NCBI RefSeq assembly: GCF_046630445.1
Contig: NC_092343.1
Span: 136,331,501-136,395,500, forward strand
Direction of reading: 5' to 3'
From: Rutidosis leptorrhynchoides
Taxonomy: Eukaryota > Streptophyta > Magnoliopsida > Asterales > Asteraceae
DNA length: 64,000 nucleotides
Part shown: piece by piece, positions 35,868-47,180 of the stretch
Layout of the letters: each line of letters starts with the position of its first letter
How positions within the stretch are numbered: position 1 is the stretch's first letter
Made by a program: the position numbers and the translations under genes
The notes under the pieces: model-generated
What the model saw: only the letters and a program-made list of their open reading frames with translations
The model's database searches: none
What the model was told of the DNA's origin: nothing

Positions 35868-36104
35868 CATCCAACCGTGAACCCTTGCATCCGTATAGTG
35901 AAACCGTGTTAACCCCTGTAACCGTACGGATACCCAGTACAACCGTATAGCATTAAGCCGGTTACACCTGCATCCGTGTAACCTTACATCGGTGTTTTTA
36001 CAACCGTTTTAATCCTGCATCCGTGTAGTTTTAGTGCAACTGTGTACTGCAACCGTACGGATACAATGTCAAACCATATTGAATCCTCTGAAACATAATC
36101 AGCT
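35868..36104 (+). repeat. Array of degenerate CCGTACGG-type motifs in the leader of element A
   Basis: A continuation of the leader at 20565-20663. The words AACCGTACGGATAC, GCATCCGTGTA, ACAACCGTATAG and relatives occur about a dozen times in some 190 bp. Many are one arm or both arms of a palindrome with a two-base spacer, related to the palindromes in the LTR. Confidence 0.75.
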
Positions 36105-36998
36105 TACGTTAGGGCCTCTTCATCTGGTCTCCACAAACTTTTACAAACTGAAAATGAGATAGGGAGCACATATAGAGTTCCTAGGCTTGAATCTTTAGAC
36201 GACTATGCTGAATGAAAACCTAGGTTCCTAATTTCACTTAGTGGAATCGATTCACGATTGCATAAATGTTTAAAAGTTGAGTACAAGTTCCCTGAAAAAG
36301 AACCCGGAGAACCTAAGACTCCTATGAAACTTTTTGCTCTTGAGAGAGAGGACTATAATATATAATGTAAGGCTTTCAGTTATCTTACTCAGGCTCTCTC
36401 AAAAGAGGTCTTCCATCAGTTTGAAACACATACAACCACGTATGAGGTCTGGAATGCGATAGAGAGTGGTGTTGAGGGTAGTGCTGAATACAGGAAGACT
36501 AAAGGTAATGTTTTGAAGAAAGAGTGGAAACAGTTTGTGGTACAACCAGATGAGACTTTAGAGGCTGCAGTTGCTATATTCCGTCACCTGCTGACAGAAT
36601 TGAAGAGGTTTGATATTACCTTCACAAATAAGAAGATTGTGCAATGCTTCAGTGAGGATTTACGTGTTAAGTGGGATCCAATTGTACAACAAATTGAGAC
36701 TACTTGTGTCATATTGGATAACTCTTTTAGAAGCTTTGTTACCAAGCTACAAGCTAAGGAACTTGAAATGCAGGAATGTCTGAAGCGATTAGGGTTAGCT
36801 CAAAACCCAGCTGCTTACAAAGCTCCTACTATAGGATCGAACAAGAAACATACACCTCTTCAGACAGCGTTCACTACAAACAGTCAGAAATTGACCTCTT
36901 GTTATGTTACTCCTGCTCCTCAAAGTGTTCTCCATAATACCATTTCAAGCAAATACGAGAGTTCTGAGTTTCTTAAAACTGATAACATTCATTTTTGA
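36105..36998 (+). pseudogene. Element A gag (UBN2-like), N-terminal part
   Basis: One plus frame with stops at about 36214 (a Trp position in YAE*KPRF) and 36363. It reads RVPRLESLDDYAE, PRFLISLSGIDSRLHKCL, then an intact piece (36366-36998) with FHQFETHTTTYEVWNAIESG, KKEWKQFVVQPDETLEAAV and RHLLTELKRF. The arrangement of a YEVWNAIE helix followed by a Leu-rich dimerisation helix is typical of Copia-type gag. It is decayed, so no functional protein is expected. Confidence 0.65.
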
Positions 36999-37214
36999 AC
37001 AATTCAGGGAGTAGAAGAGGACATGGCGTTAGTGGTTATGGTTGTAAATTCATATAATGATTTGCTAAATGGTCATATTGGGAATAGTTATTTAGAAGCT
37101 GAAGACTATGATCAGAATGATGAGAATGAAATGGAGAAAATGGACATCCTCTAGGCTATGGGTAGTGTCATTCAAAGGGCTAAGAGGTACTTATAGAAGA
37201 CTGGTGAGAAGACG

Positions 37215-37875
37215 TTGGGTGTAAACAAGAACAACAAGTTTGGCTTTGATATGAATAAGGTGAGATGTCACAACTGTAACGAGTTAGGACATTTCAATAG
37301 AAACTGTAGTAAGCCAAAGCAGCCAGGTTTTCACAACCCATTTCATAATCAGAATAGGGAACCAAAGAATAAGGCCAACATTCCAATTACTAATGAGTCA
37401 TCCAAAGCCTTGGCTGCAACAGATGAGGACGAGGTGTATGACTGGTCAATTGATGTGACCAATGCTTATGATCATCAGGCTAACATCGTGAGGCTACAAA
37501 TGACAGAAGAGGAAGTTGAAAAGGAGAAGGCCGGGAGAGAAAGTATGGGGTGTATTGGTAGAGATAAGTTCTGCAAGTGCTATGGGTACAAAATGGAACA
37601 TAAAATTAAGCAAGCATGGTACTGGGCAAACTTTTTTGGGTAGAGGGATTGTGAACAAAAGGTTAACGGAGAAGTTCAAGTGGGCTAAGCACAATGATGG
37701 TGACGTGTGGACTGATAGTGAGTCCTCCTCCTCTGACAACGAATCATGGAGATCTTGTGACAATGAAGATCGGTTGTCAGGAAGCAATATTAGTAATCAT
37801 GACGATAAGGTTGCTGATGTGGTGAATGGTGATAAGTTAGGAAGCTTGGAAATTTGGTCAGACAGCTTTAGATAA
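37215..37875 (+). pseudogene. Element A gag, zinc-knuckle part
   Basis: The first frame (37215-37643) holds a clean CCHC knuckle, CHNCNELGHFNRNC, then DEDEVYDWSIDVTNAYD. A shift near 37520-37560 moves the reading into the frame 37516-37875, with KWAKHNDGDVWTDSESSSSDNESW. Nucleic-acid binding is the expected role. The frameshift shows that this copy is dead. Confidence 0.65.
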
Positions 37876-37938
37876 GAATCTAAATCAGAGTCGGAATCAG
37901 AATCTGGTCCAGATGATGGGAAATTCACGCGTCTCTAT

Positions 37939-38556
37939 GTGTTCATGGCAGATTCTTCTAACAAATCTAAGGTACAATCTGAAATTGATACTGTTTGTAA
38001 AAATTGTATTAGTTTAGAACAGAAAGTTAAAGACCTTAAAGAATATGTAACTGCCTGTCCTGAATGTGTTAATTTAGAAGAACAGGTTAAGCAGTTGACT
38101 GATATTTGCCTAAACTGTAATAATTATACTGTCTTAGAACAAGAAATTGATTTTCTTAAGAAAAGTAGTGAGACACTTAAGAGAAGGTATGAGGATTACA
38201 TGTTCTATAGGAATAGAGAGAAAGAGTTTAGGGAAATCATCAAAACACTAGAGAATCAGGTGACCGATTTGAAATCTAATGTGATGCTTAATACTCAAAC
38301 AATAATGAAGTATCTCGCTAAGATAGATGCCCTTAAGAGAGAAAAAGAGTCTCTAAGGATTAGTTTTGAAACAGAAAGAGAGAAGTCGTTTATCTTTAAG
38401 AGATCTACTTTTGTGTTAGAGTATTGTCAGACAGTAGGATATAAAGGAGCTATTGGTGACTATAATCAGTGTCCACCCCCATTTGAGCATGACTATAGCT
38501 TCACACCACCTGAGAAGCAATTCGAAGAGGACTACCTACAAACCCACCTACTGTAA
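37939..38556 (+). pseudogene. Element A Cys-rich coiled-coil ORF segment
   Basis: 206 codons are open. Three CxxC pairs (CKNC, CPEC, CLNC) are spaced 17-21 residues apart, each followed by a charged helix (LEQKVKDLKEYV, LEEQVKQLTDIC, LEQEIDFLKKS). A long coiled coil to about residue 145 follows. It lies in line with the gag frame and probably was its continuation. A zinc-stabilised coiled coil is a reasonable guess. No enzyme domain follows. Confidence 0.55.
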
Positions 38557-38686
38557 CTGAACAAGATAAGTTAGAGGCTGATCCTCAAGATGGTACTGTT
38601 CAGCTGAAGGACATTGAAGATGATCTCATATCAACCGAGAGTGAATTTTCTTCGAATTCGTCTTCTGATGGTCCTGAGAGCATACA

Positions 38687-39720
38687 GTGATCAGCTCGCT
38701 AAACTATGATGTCAAAGAGGGAGAAATTGTACATACGATGAGTGATGAAGAGGTAACTAAATTGTTTGGTATAGAGGTTGAGCAATTGATTACTTGTGAG
38801 AAAAGACTGAATACCGTGGGAACACGTGTACATAGACATACAGGTGACGATAGTGCTGAGGAGGTTATCATTGAGGATGCTTCCGATGATGAAGAGTCTG
38901 TGAATGATGCTGATGAGGATGATTTACCAGGAGTTTGCTGACTTATTTAGACAACAAAGTGATGATGTTTTGAATAGAAAGGTTGATGAGAAGCGAACTG
39001 CTGAGGAGGGACAGTCATCCGGTGTGAATAAAGAAGTTGAGAATCATGAGGAAGTGAATAGACAAAAGAATCAAGAATGGAGGGAGTACCAGAAGAATAC
39101 TTAGAAATCTTGGTTTCGAAAACTGCCACTAAATCTCAAGTACAAGTTATTTTGTGATAGAACGGGGTATAGTCACTGGTGGTAAGATTCTTAGTTGGGA
39201 ATTTCTCAAGGATTTGGAGTGTTTTGCTGTGAGAAAGAGAATGGAGTTGACTACTTCAAACATGCTACTGATATGAAGACTCTCCCGTATTTTGAAATGA
39301 TGGAGTTTGCAAGACTGCCTCCGCTTTACCATGATACTGATGGTTGGAGTGAGTGGATACAGTTTAAGATAATAAAAAAAAAGGAATTTAAGTATGGTTG
39401 ATCAGTGTTAGCTCCGCAGTTTCCAAAGACATCATATCGAACCGATAAAGAAACTGGGAAGAGGATCAAGATTGTAAAGTATAAATGTGCGAAGACGATG
39501 AGGTATGCTCCTGTTCGCAAGATGCCACAAAACTTCGGTAAGAGATTTTGAAATGGTGGTATTATGATGGGCGAATCAGATAAGGATTTTAGATCCGAGG
39601 TGGATTAGGAATATGCGTAAGGCTGATATCAAGGTGTTGAGATGACACCCAATCTTCTACGAGCTGCAGAACAAGGAACATGTTATTCATTTTAACAGGG
39701 TTGTTCGTACATGTTATGCA
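38687..39720 (+). pseudogene. Element A 3' ORF with uncharacterised domain
   Basis: Broken pieces: an acidic segment (38687-38941), then KILSWEFLKDLECF, a frameshift near 39235, GVDYFKHATDMKTLPYFEMM and EFARLPPLYHDTDGW (39240-39400), and a basic end (QFPKTSYRTDKETGKRIKIVKY). The same block occurs in the remnant at 4260-5210. It takes the place where pol would be, so it is probably the last part of the element's own single polyprotein. I cannot assign a function. Confidence 0.5.
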
Positions 39721-39929
39721 TATGACCTGTGCACTTAATGTTTTTCTTTAAATCGTGAACTATTGAACTATGGACTTGAACGTTTCTTTTATTTCAATTA
39801 GGTTGTAATAAATAGACTTGAATGTGTGAACTATTCGTTATTTGAATTGTTTGAATGTTTATTTGATTAAATAATGATGTTTAATGTTGATCTGATTGTT
39901 AGATAATGAACTGGATCCTAGGTGGATTT

Positions 39930-40376
39930 TGTTAGTGCATGAGCGTTAGTCCCAAGTTCATTATTATGTTTACATTGTGTTTTATATACGGTGATTAATA
40001 GAATAAGTGCTCGTATACATTTAAAGTTAATTTTACTTACAGTTTGTGCAACAGCACGGATGCAGAATGCATCCGTACGGGTTCAGTGTGCAACCGCACG
40101 GTTGCATCCTGCAACCGCACGGTTGCAAGTGCAGAATATATTTAATGTTGATTTCGGGTTCATTGTTAGGGTTACGAACTCAAAACCTTCCTTAGCCGTG
40201 AAATCGATCTACAGAGGTTCTAGCACTCAGTTTGGTTGATCTTTAACATTCTAAAATCGTTTTACTAAATAAGATCATTGTTTTGGTTATTGTTTTTGAT
40301 ATAAAACCCGTTATTGAGTTATTCCGCACTCGATATTGAAGTCAAGATCGATTAATTCCGTTTACTCGATCCTACA
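39930..40376 (+). repeat. 3' LTR of element A
   Basis: 447 bp, TGTTAGTGCATG...GATCCTACA. It contains one more 21-bp palindromic unit (CATCC plus GCAACCGCACGGTTG) than the 5' LTR. Confidence 0.85.
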
Positions 40377-42153
40377 GTAGTTGATATGATTTGTTGTAAT
40401 ATTTTATCCCTAAGTGTGATATGATCATTTTGCCCATTAACCCCAATTAATTTACATGTGTCTATGCAAGTATAAATAAATAAGTATAAATAAATACCAT
40501 TTCCTCATTTGTTACGTTACACTTTACACCTTTGAGCCATCCTATTACCCGTTCCAAACACTCTCTTTCCCCTTCCCAAGTTTCACACACAAACACTCAC
40601 ATTCTCTCATTATTTCATTTTACCCTTACTAGTTCATTATTTTTAACTGGAAAACACGAATTCAAGCTTAAATCTGAGTTTACGTTTGCTATCAGAGCGT
40701 GAGAGGTCTTCCTCATCGATCTAGTGCTCCAAATTCGTGTTTAATTTGCTGCAAATTCGATAGTAGATTCGTTTTTAGTCTTGGTCAAAATCGTTCAATT
40801 GTTTCAGTCGTGTACGATTTCTAGAAGGATTTAACGAAAACAAAAATTACAGAAATTTTCGACATCATCTTGTGAAACTATCTGTAAATATTCAAGGATT
40901 AACTCGCTCGTTTGGTCTATCAATACGTCTGTCAAAGTTTTCACGAAAAGTGAATATGAAATAAATTGATAATTTATAGGTTTTTAGATCGTTCTGATTA
41001 TTGTCAAAGGTTTGTATACCAGTTTAGAACATTTTTCAGCCTATAATAGTTGCTTGAAAATCATTATAGAGTGAGTTTAATTTTTCAAGTTTGAACTCAC
41101 TGTACCATCGTGAATCTCGATTTAAGGCTTGTATAATGACGTTATTTGGATTGAAATAGCCTTTAGGATGGTGCGGAAGCATATTAGAATCAATTTTTAG
41201 CAATTTGATTGAAATTCAAAACTGCAAATTTCTTCATCATCATCTTCATCAAGTTTCTAGATTTCTCAAAAACTCATACACGCCAAACTGTCTCACGCTT
41301 TAAACACTCTCACGCATCTGTCACTCTCACACAGGAAGAGTCGAAAGACTCACGTGTTTTAGGAAATTAGTTTTTTTCTATGCGGTTGGTTGTTTTGGGG
41401 AAGAAGACAACCTGCCTGGTTGATTTAAAAGTGTAAAACGTAAATATAAAGAGTTTAATACGTATATTTCAGTGGTTAAAGCGTATGGTTGTGAGGGAAT
41501 GTCTCCAGTTCACATCACAACAGACAAATTCTTTTTAGTGTTCCGTAATTTATTGTTTAATTACCTCTAATCAGTGTAGCAGATTATAACCAACTATAGC
41601 AGCACAACTAAACCACCCGGGCCCAAATAATATTTAAGCTCAGTAACTCATTTAAGTAAGAAGCCCAAGAAGCAGATTATAACCCAATTGTTCTCAAACC
41701 CTTAAACCCAACTTGACCCATCACTAACTTGGTTTAGATTTTGTAACTCACCCACACCGGATTATATCCTGATCCGAGAATTTGACCCGGTTATTCAACT
41801 TTTGATCCATATTTGTGTTAACAGTAACCAAAGGACTATTTGTGCAAATTTTTCAAACATTAATAGGATTTACACGTTTGACCCTCAACTTTGGATTTTT
41901 CGAAAGCTCAACCTTCAACTTTATGAATTTGAAATATTTAATCATGAACTTTCTTTTTGATAGTTTTATTCCTAAATTTTAAAATATTGATTGCTTTTAA
42001 CCTAAACTTTTAATTTTGACTTTATGACCCCTACACCTTCAACTTTTTGACAGATTTCACCCTAAACTTTCAAGCTTGATTATTTTGACCCAACTTTAAC
42101 TAGGGTTGACCAGATTTGAATAGGTGACTTTGACCTAACGGACAAACTTTGAC

Positions 42154-42199
42154 CATACATACATACATACATACATACATACATACATACATACATACA

Positions 42200-42229
<30 letters not shown>
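42154..42229. repeat. (CATA)n microsatellite
   Basis: About 19 copies of CATA, followed by GTAC and AC repeats to about 42261. It creates a spurious Met-Tyr-Val-Cys frame on the minus strand. Confidence 0.95.
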
Positions 42230-42230
<1 letters not shown>

Positions 42231-42959
42231 GTACGTACGTACATACCTACACACACACACCAGCATGAATTGTAGTCGAAATTTAAAGTTTTTGACTGTG
42301 AATAGGGTTGCTCGAAATTTAAAGTTTTTTGACTAAGTATACTTGTTGTCAAATAAATAAAAATTTTGACTCGGTGGATTTGTAGTCGAAAATAAATTTC
42401 AACTAGGTGAATTAGTAGTCGAAAAAAAAAAAATTCGACTAGGTGAAGAGGTGGTCAAAATAAAATTTTCGGCTAGGTGTTGATGTGGTTGAACAGGGCG
42501 GAGCCAGAGTAGTGTCGTCGGGGTCAGCCGCCCTCGACGATCGAATTTTTTAATGTATTAATATGTTAAAATTTGACATTTTGCCGGCATTATTTGTTTC
42601 TTTTTTCATTTTATTACGTTTTGCCCCCGTTAAAACAAAATCATGGATTCGCCACTTAAAATAAATTTTTTGACCAGGTGAAGATGTGGTTGGAAATAAA
42701 ATTTTCGACTAGATGTTTAGTCGAAAATATATTTTTTCGACGGTAGTGACACAAACACAAATTTCATCCTAGAAATTAACATAAGTAGATGAAACGCCCT
42801 TTTTTAAACCAAATTTTGGCTCCAACTTAAGATCAATTTTTTTTAACGAGAAGCTTTCATCCGTGTATCATTTATTTCAACGACACTTATCATTTGCACA
42901 CACACGCGCGTTCCGAGAAAACCCAAATCACATTACAGAAACCCGATCCTTTAACTATC

Positions 42960-43145
42960 CCGAGGGGCAGGCGGACCAGGTTTGAATCCTGAATGGATCT
43001 AGGAGAAAACCCCCTGAGGTCAATCCGGATATCCATATTTCAGACAGATTAATTAATAGGATGGGCAGAGCGAGACTTGAACCCATGACCTAACCCCCAG
43101 TCCCAACACACAAGGTAAAGGGGATGCCGTTGAAGCTATGCTTCG
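42960..43145 (-). mobile_element. tRNA-derived SINE-like sequence
   Basis: The minus strand has an A-box-like TAGCTTCAACGGCAT (43124-43138) and a strong B box, GGTTCAAGTCTC (43072-43083), at tRNA spacing. The body then shares the style of the 9.8-kb SINE. I could not identify target duplications, so the ends are approximate. Confidence 0.45.
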
Positions 43146-43887
43146 TTGGCACTCAAGATCACTTTGAAGGTCTTCAAGTGTTCATCACTACCCCATTACT
43201 CCATTTTTTTCCAAATCGCCTAAACAAACAGAAATTATTACCTAATAATTCTAGAACACTTAAATCTAACAATTCACTTCAAATCTTTCTTTAATCAAGC
43301 CTAAAATTCTCAAAATGGTGATTAACAAGCTTCGAAACCCCAACCTGAAAATTCAACAAATATATGATCAAATCTTAAAACTAATTCGATTCCTCTTACA
43401 GATCTATCTGTAACACTTACTAACTTCCGAATTCAAAATCAATCCATTATATTTTCTAATTATCATTATCAGATTCAGAAAATTGTACAAAAACTTTCAA
43501 AAACCGAAAATATTCTCCAAATTTAAGCTCAAACATGTGATTCTTACCACGAATTAATGATTCATGAACGTTTCTAATGCACCATACAGCTGTGGTACCA
43601 AATGTAATGATCTAATCCATGGTTTAACCACTAGATATGAATGTTTAGGTTATGTGTTTGTTAGTTTAGGCTAGAGAGAGTTTTGAAAGTTATTATTGCC
43701 ATAATATGTAAAGTTACATATAAGCTCAAAATGGCAAAAAGTAGTAAAGCGAGGGGGGAGCTGAGGGGGATATTTATAGTGCATATCCATCCATTACAAA
43801 ATATAAATGATATCATGATTCATATATCCTATTAATCAAGATGCATCATATGAGTCGTCCTAAAAGGTTTATGCTCTCTATTCACAG

Positions 43888-44850
43888 AACCATGGAGCTA
43901 ATATTACTGTTAACCGAAATGATAAAAAGATAGAAGATTTCAAAATTCCACTTGATGAAATCAACTTGGCCATTGGAGTAAAAGATCAAGATACTTGTGT
44001 TGGAGAGGGTGGATTCGGTGTGGTTTATCGAGGAAAACTCTCTGAACGCTGGCTAAACCGCAAAGTTGCGATCAAATTCCAAAAACCCAAAGGTGACGAA
44101 GAACAGATGGAGATCAATTTTCGCAGTGAGCTTGGGATGATTTTCAATTTCAATCATCAAAATGTCATCCCTTTCATTGGTTACTGTGATGAAGGAAATG
44201 AAAAGATTACAGTACATGATTTTGCTGAAAACGGAAGCCTTGATGATTATCTCTTGATAGAGGATAACAGACGTTGCTTGACATGGGCACAACGTCTGAG
44301 GATTTGTTTAGGGGCAGCAAGAGGACTAAACTACCTCCACTCAGGTCTTGGGGAAGACAAAAGAGTAATACACCGAGACGTAAAGAGCGGAAACATATTA
44401 TTAGACGACAATCTCGAACCCAAGATATGTGATTTTGAATTATCAATATCAGACTCTACCATAGGTCAGCCATATGCTCATGCGTACACACACATTGCGG
44501 GTACCAACTTCTATATTGATCCTGTTTACCATGAAGGTGGTGTCCTCCGGAAAGAGTCAGATGTATATTCGTTTGGTGTTGTAATGTTTGAATTGCTAAG
44601 TGGGATGCTGGTTTATAATTATAGAAGTTTTGAAGATGGTAAACCCCCCCAGAGTCTGTTGCATCATGTCCGGCGTTATTATGATCACAGACCAGAATTG
44701 TTAATTGATCCGTTTATCAGAGACGAAATTAACACGCTATCTTTTAATGCGTTCAAAAGCACTGCAATTCAATGCATTAGTTTCAATTCAAAGGAACGCC
44801 CTACCATGGATTTGATCGTAGATCTGCTTGAGGAAGCATTGGATTTACAA
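43888..44850 (+). CDS. Kinase gene, exon 3: kinase domain with DFE instead of DFG
   Basis: The exon begins after TATTCACAG at 43887 in phase 0 (NHGANITVNRNDKKIEDFKIPLDE would be its start) and ends CAA|GTAAGT at 44850, 321 codons. It has GEGGFG (39-44), VAIK with Lys63, HRDVKSGNILLDDN with Asp164, and the activation segment GTNFYIDPVY, but DFG reads DFE (Glu184). Asp182 is kept, so ATP-Mg binding may persist with altered activation-loop control. No internal ATG fits a gene start before the conserved lead-in, which supports its being an internal exon. The alternative is a separate gene with an undetected first exon. Confidence 0.75.
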
Positions 44851-44966
44851 GTAAGTATTTATCTTTAACTTCTTACAAGTACTTTCATAATTCATTAATT
44901 TCGTAATTCTTCTTTAACTATTTACAGGTACTTTTATAATTCATTTCAACGATTCTTTTGTTGTAG

Positions 44967-44987
44967 GTCAACGGGATCTCAACATAG
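44967..44987 (+). CDS. Kinase gene, last exon (VNGIST and stop)
   Basis: After the exon 3 donor a 116-bp intron ends TTTTGTTGTAG at 44966. The next codons read Val-Asn-Gly-Ile-Ser-Thr-stop in phase 0. A very short terminal exon after ...LDLQ is plausible. An AATAAA polyadenylation signal lies at 45154-45159. Confidence 0.6.
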   Translation, partial: VNGIST

Positions 44988-45819
44988 GCAATTCATCGGG
45001 TGAATGGTGTTGGTTGAGGAAATAACATTGTATTATTGTTGTTTTATATTTCGGTGTGAGTGGCAGGGTCGGCCTAAAACTGTGGGAAATATTTACTAGG
45101 AGTCTGTTCTGATTTAATGTTTAAGCCCATTACATGCATTAGGACAATTTAAAAATAAAATTAAACACATCCCAACCTAATATAGTAATGTCTTCTTGAG
45201 TTTTTGTATGATTACATTGTTGTTGCGACTAGCTTCTCAATTCCGGCCGATCCACCTTCACCACCTATCATTGACTCATCTTACAGATTTGCTTCGGATG
45301 GCCGTTGTCGGAGATCTCATTCGTTTCAGAGTCCTCTGTGGATCAACGGTGCACGATCTTTGTGGGAAGACGCATGAAAGAGTGCAACGACACTATGCTT
45401 ACTGCTTAGAAGGGGTTTTAGTAAGGTGTGGGTGATCTCCGACATAGAGGCTTGGGCTATGCATTACTATGCTTTCATTACGTTCGATTCTTCGTCTGCT
45501 GCCTTGGAGCCTGTTAATCGGATGCGTTTGGTCGACCTATAAATGTAGGTTGACGTTCTTGTAGAGGCTCGAAGTCCTCTTTTAGCAGTAGTGTACCTCA
45601 ATTTAATGGTAGAAGTTGCTGCATTCTTACACCAAATCAGGAAGTGTTTAAGATGTTGGAACATGCTCATAAGTCATAACATACTCAGATATTGATTGAG
45701 TATAAAACCTGTTTGCATTCTTAATTACTAAAACATATTCAAAAACACACAATTATAGAATATGTGAGACAAAAAAAAAGGACTACATTGCTAATGTTTT
45801 CACTGCTTTTATTCACATA
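44988..45819. other. 3' flank of the kinase gene
   Basis: Holds the probable 3' UTR and AATAAA at 45154-45159. The open frame 45196-45435 has no recognisable domain and is probably chance. Confidence 0.45.
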
Positions 45820-45846
45820 CTAGTTTAATACCCGCGAATTCGCGGG
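45820..45846 (-). mobile_element. Helitron 3' terminus
   Basis: On the minus strand the palindrome CCCGCGAATTCGCGGG (45831-45846) is followed by TATTAAA and CTAG, then T. A perfect hairpin a few bases before a CTRR end abutting T is the hallmark of a Helitron 3' end. The body must extend to higher coordinates. The 5' TC end was not identified. Confidence 0.65.
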
Positions 45847-47180
45847 ATTATTAAAGAAAATAATGCAATATCAATTTAATATAATTAGATGACGGTACAA
45901 ATTCCTTTTATAATCATATGTGGGTAAAAAATGACGTGATACATGCAAGTAAAGTAAAGGATTAAAGTTTATAGAGATTTAAAGGGATAGAAGAATTGTA
46001 GAAATAAAAAAAGAAAAGATAAAAGAAATCATCACTTTCTAAACAAACAGTTTATTAATTTTAGACAAATATATATGACTCATGTATGAACTAACTACTA
46101 TAATAATTCTAATTAGTAAAAATTAAACCATCATGTTTAACGAATAACCAATTTTGCAACCAATTATAGTATAATAAATGTTTCAATTTCAATATTTTAA
46201 TCTAGTCTAGTAACAAAACATCTGCACAAACACAACTCTTCCGAATGCAAATCTGGATCTGATAGTGTTTCAGATATTGAACCGTTCAACTTAAAAGTCT
46301 AAAAATATATTCCTTGATCCACACCTGTAACAACCCATGAGAAAAAAAAAAAACTCATTACAACATTCAAAAGTCAAATACAGTCTTGTATGATGTTTGT
46401 ATAAGAATTAAACATGAAATATTTAAGCAACTGTTTTGCTTGCTAATATCATTGTACAACTTGATATGTTAGTTATTACCAAGCACCCCACACCAACTAT
46501 CTTGCAACCTTTAATATTTACAGCTCAATTTTTATATTACTTGTATTTATATATGAACAGAGCAAGTAACTATTGATCCTAAAAGTTTCACGTTGTAAGA
46601 TTTCAAGCAAATGAAAATAACTTGAATTAGTTTGAACAACCATAAGTTATAGGCAATACATTCAACATTTTAAATTCTCCTTTAATATAACCATATAAGC
46701 ACATTAGTCTGCAACATGGTTAATAACATACATAAACATTGATGATCAAATATATAGTATATAATCACTGATAACTAAGTATCTTAAAATTCTTAATCAC
46801 ATTTTAGACTCTTATGTAATAGCTCATAATAGTATAAAACTGGAACAGATGGTAACCTTAAAAGCTTTATAACTAAAGCCATCCACGAATACTAACATAA
46901 AAAGTTACGGAGTAAACTACCAAGCGAAGCATCATATAAGGCCCCGATGTTGGAGACAACCTCAACTATCAAATATGCCACCCCTATAATTAGTTAATTA
47001 CCAATGTTTTTCGCCATCATGTGCTACTACTAATTGAGTAATTGTTATGTAGGTACTCATTATCCCATTCATAAATGCAACAAGTATGCATGAAACACCT
47101 ATAACCAAAAAAGTTGTTCTAGTATATCAAGTAAATTTAAAAACAAATGAATAGTTACCTCACATAGTCACATCCTTGAA
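45847..47180. other. Non-coding, presumed Helitron body
   Basis: AT-rich, no gene seen. Ends with TTGAA (47176-47180), the target duplication of Copia C2. Confidence 0.4.

Larger units (their letters stand above)
16841..40376 (+). mobile_element. Element A: pol-less LTR retrotransposon, interrupted by nested insertions
   Basis: Direct LTRs lie at 16841-17266 and 39930-40376, flanked by GTAGT at 16836-16840 and 40377-40381. A primer site resembling tRNA-iMet (TGGTATGAGATC, 17269-17280) follows the 5' LTR by two bases, and CTAGGTGGATTT precedes the 3' LTR. With Copia C1 and Ty3 B (and its LINE) removed the element is about 5.3 kb. It carries gag-like and coiled-coil frames but no protease, integrase or reverse transcriptase, so it needs enzymes in trans. 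The two LTRs differ at roughly 26 positions plus a 21-bp repeat unit, so it is the oldest of the nested elements here. Confidence 0.85.
40382..43887. other. Intron 3 of the kinase gene, right part
   Basis: Non-coding. At 40687-40698 TGCTATCAGAGC looks like a mutated Met primer site, preceded by about 300 bp with an LTR-like CT-rich and AC-rich composition: a likely older LTR remnant. A tRNA-like AGTGGTTAAAGCG...AGTTCACATC occurs near 41471-41510. A (CATA)n run and a SINE are listed separately. The intron ends CTCTATTCACAG at 43887. Confidence 0.45.

Noticed and set aside
42080-42352. ORF with Met-Tyr-Val-Cys repeats
   Set aside because: It is a translation of the (CATA)n microsatellite.
45196-45435. 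Possible gene after the kinase gene
   Set aside because: Short frame, no domain, no ATG context or splice support.
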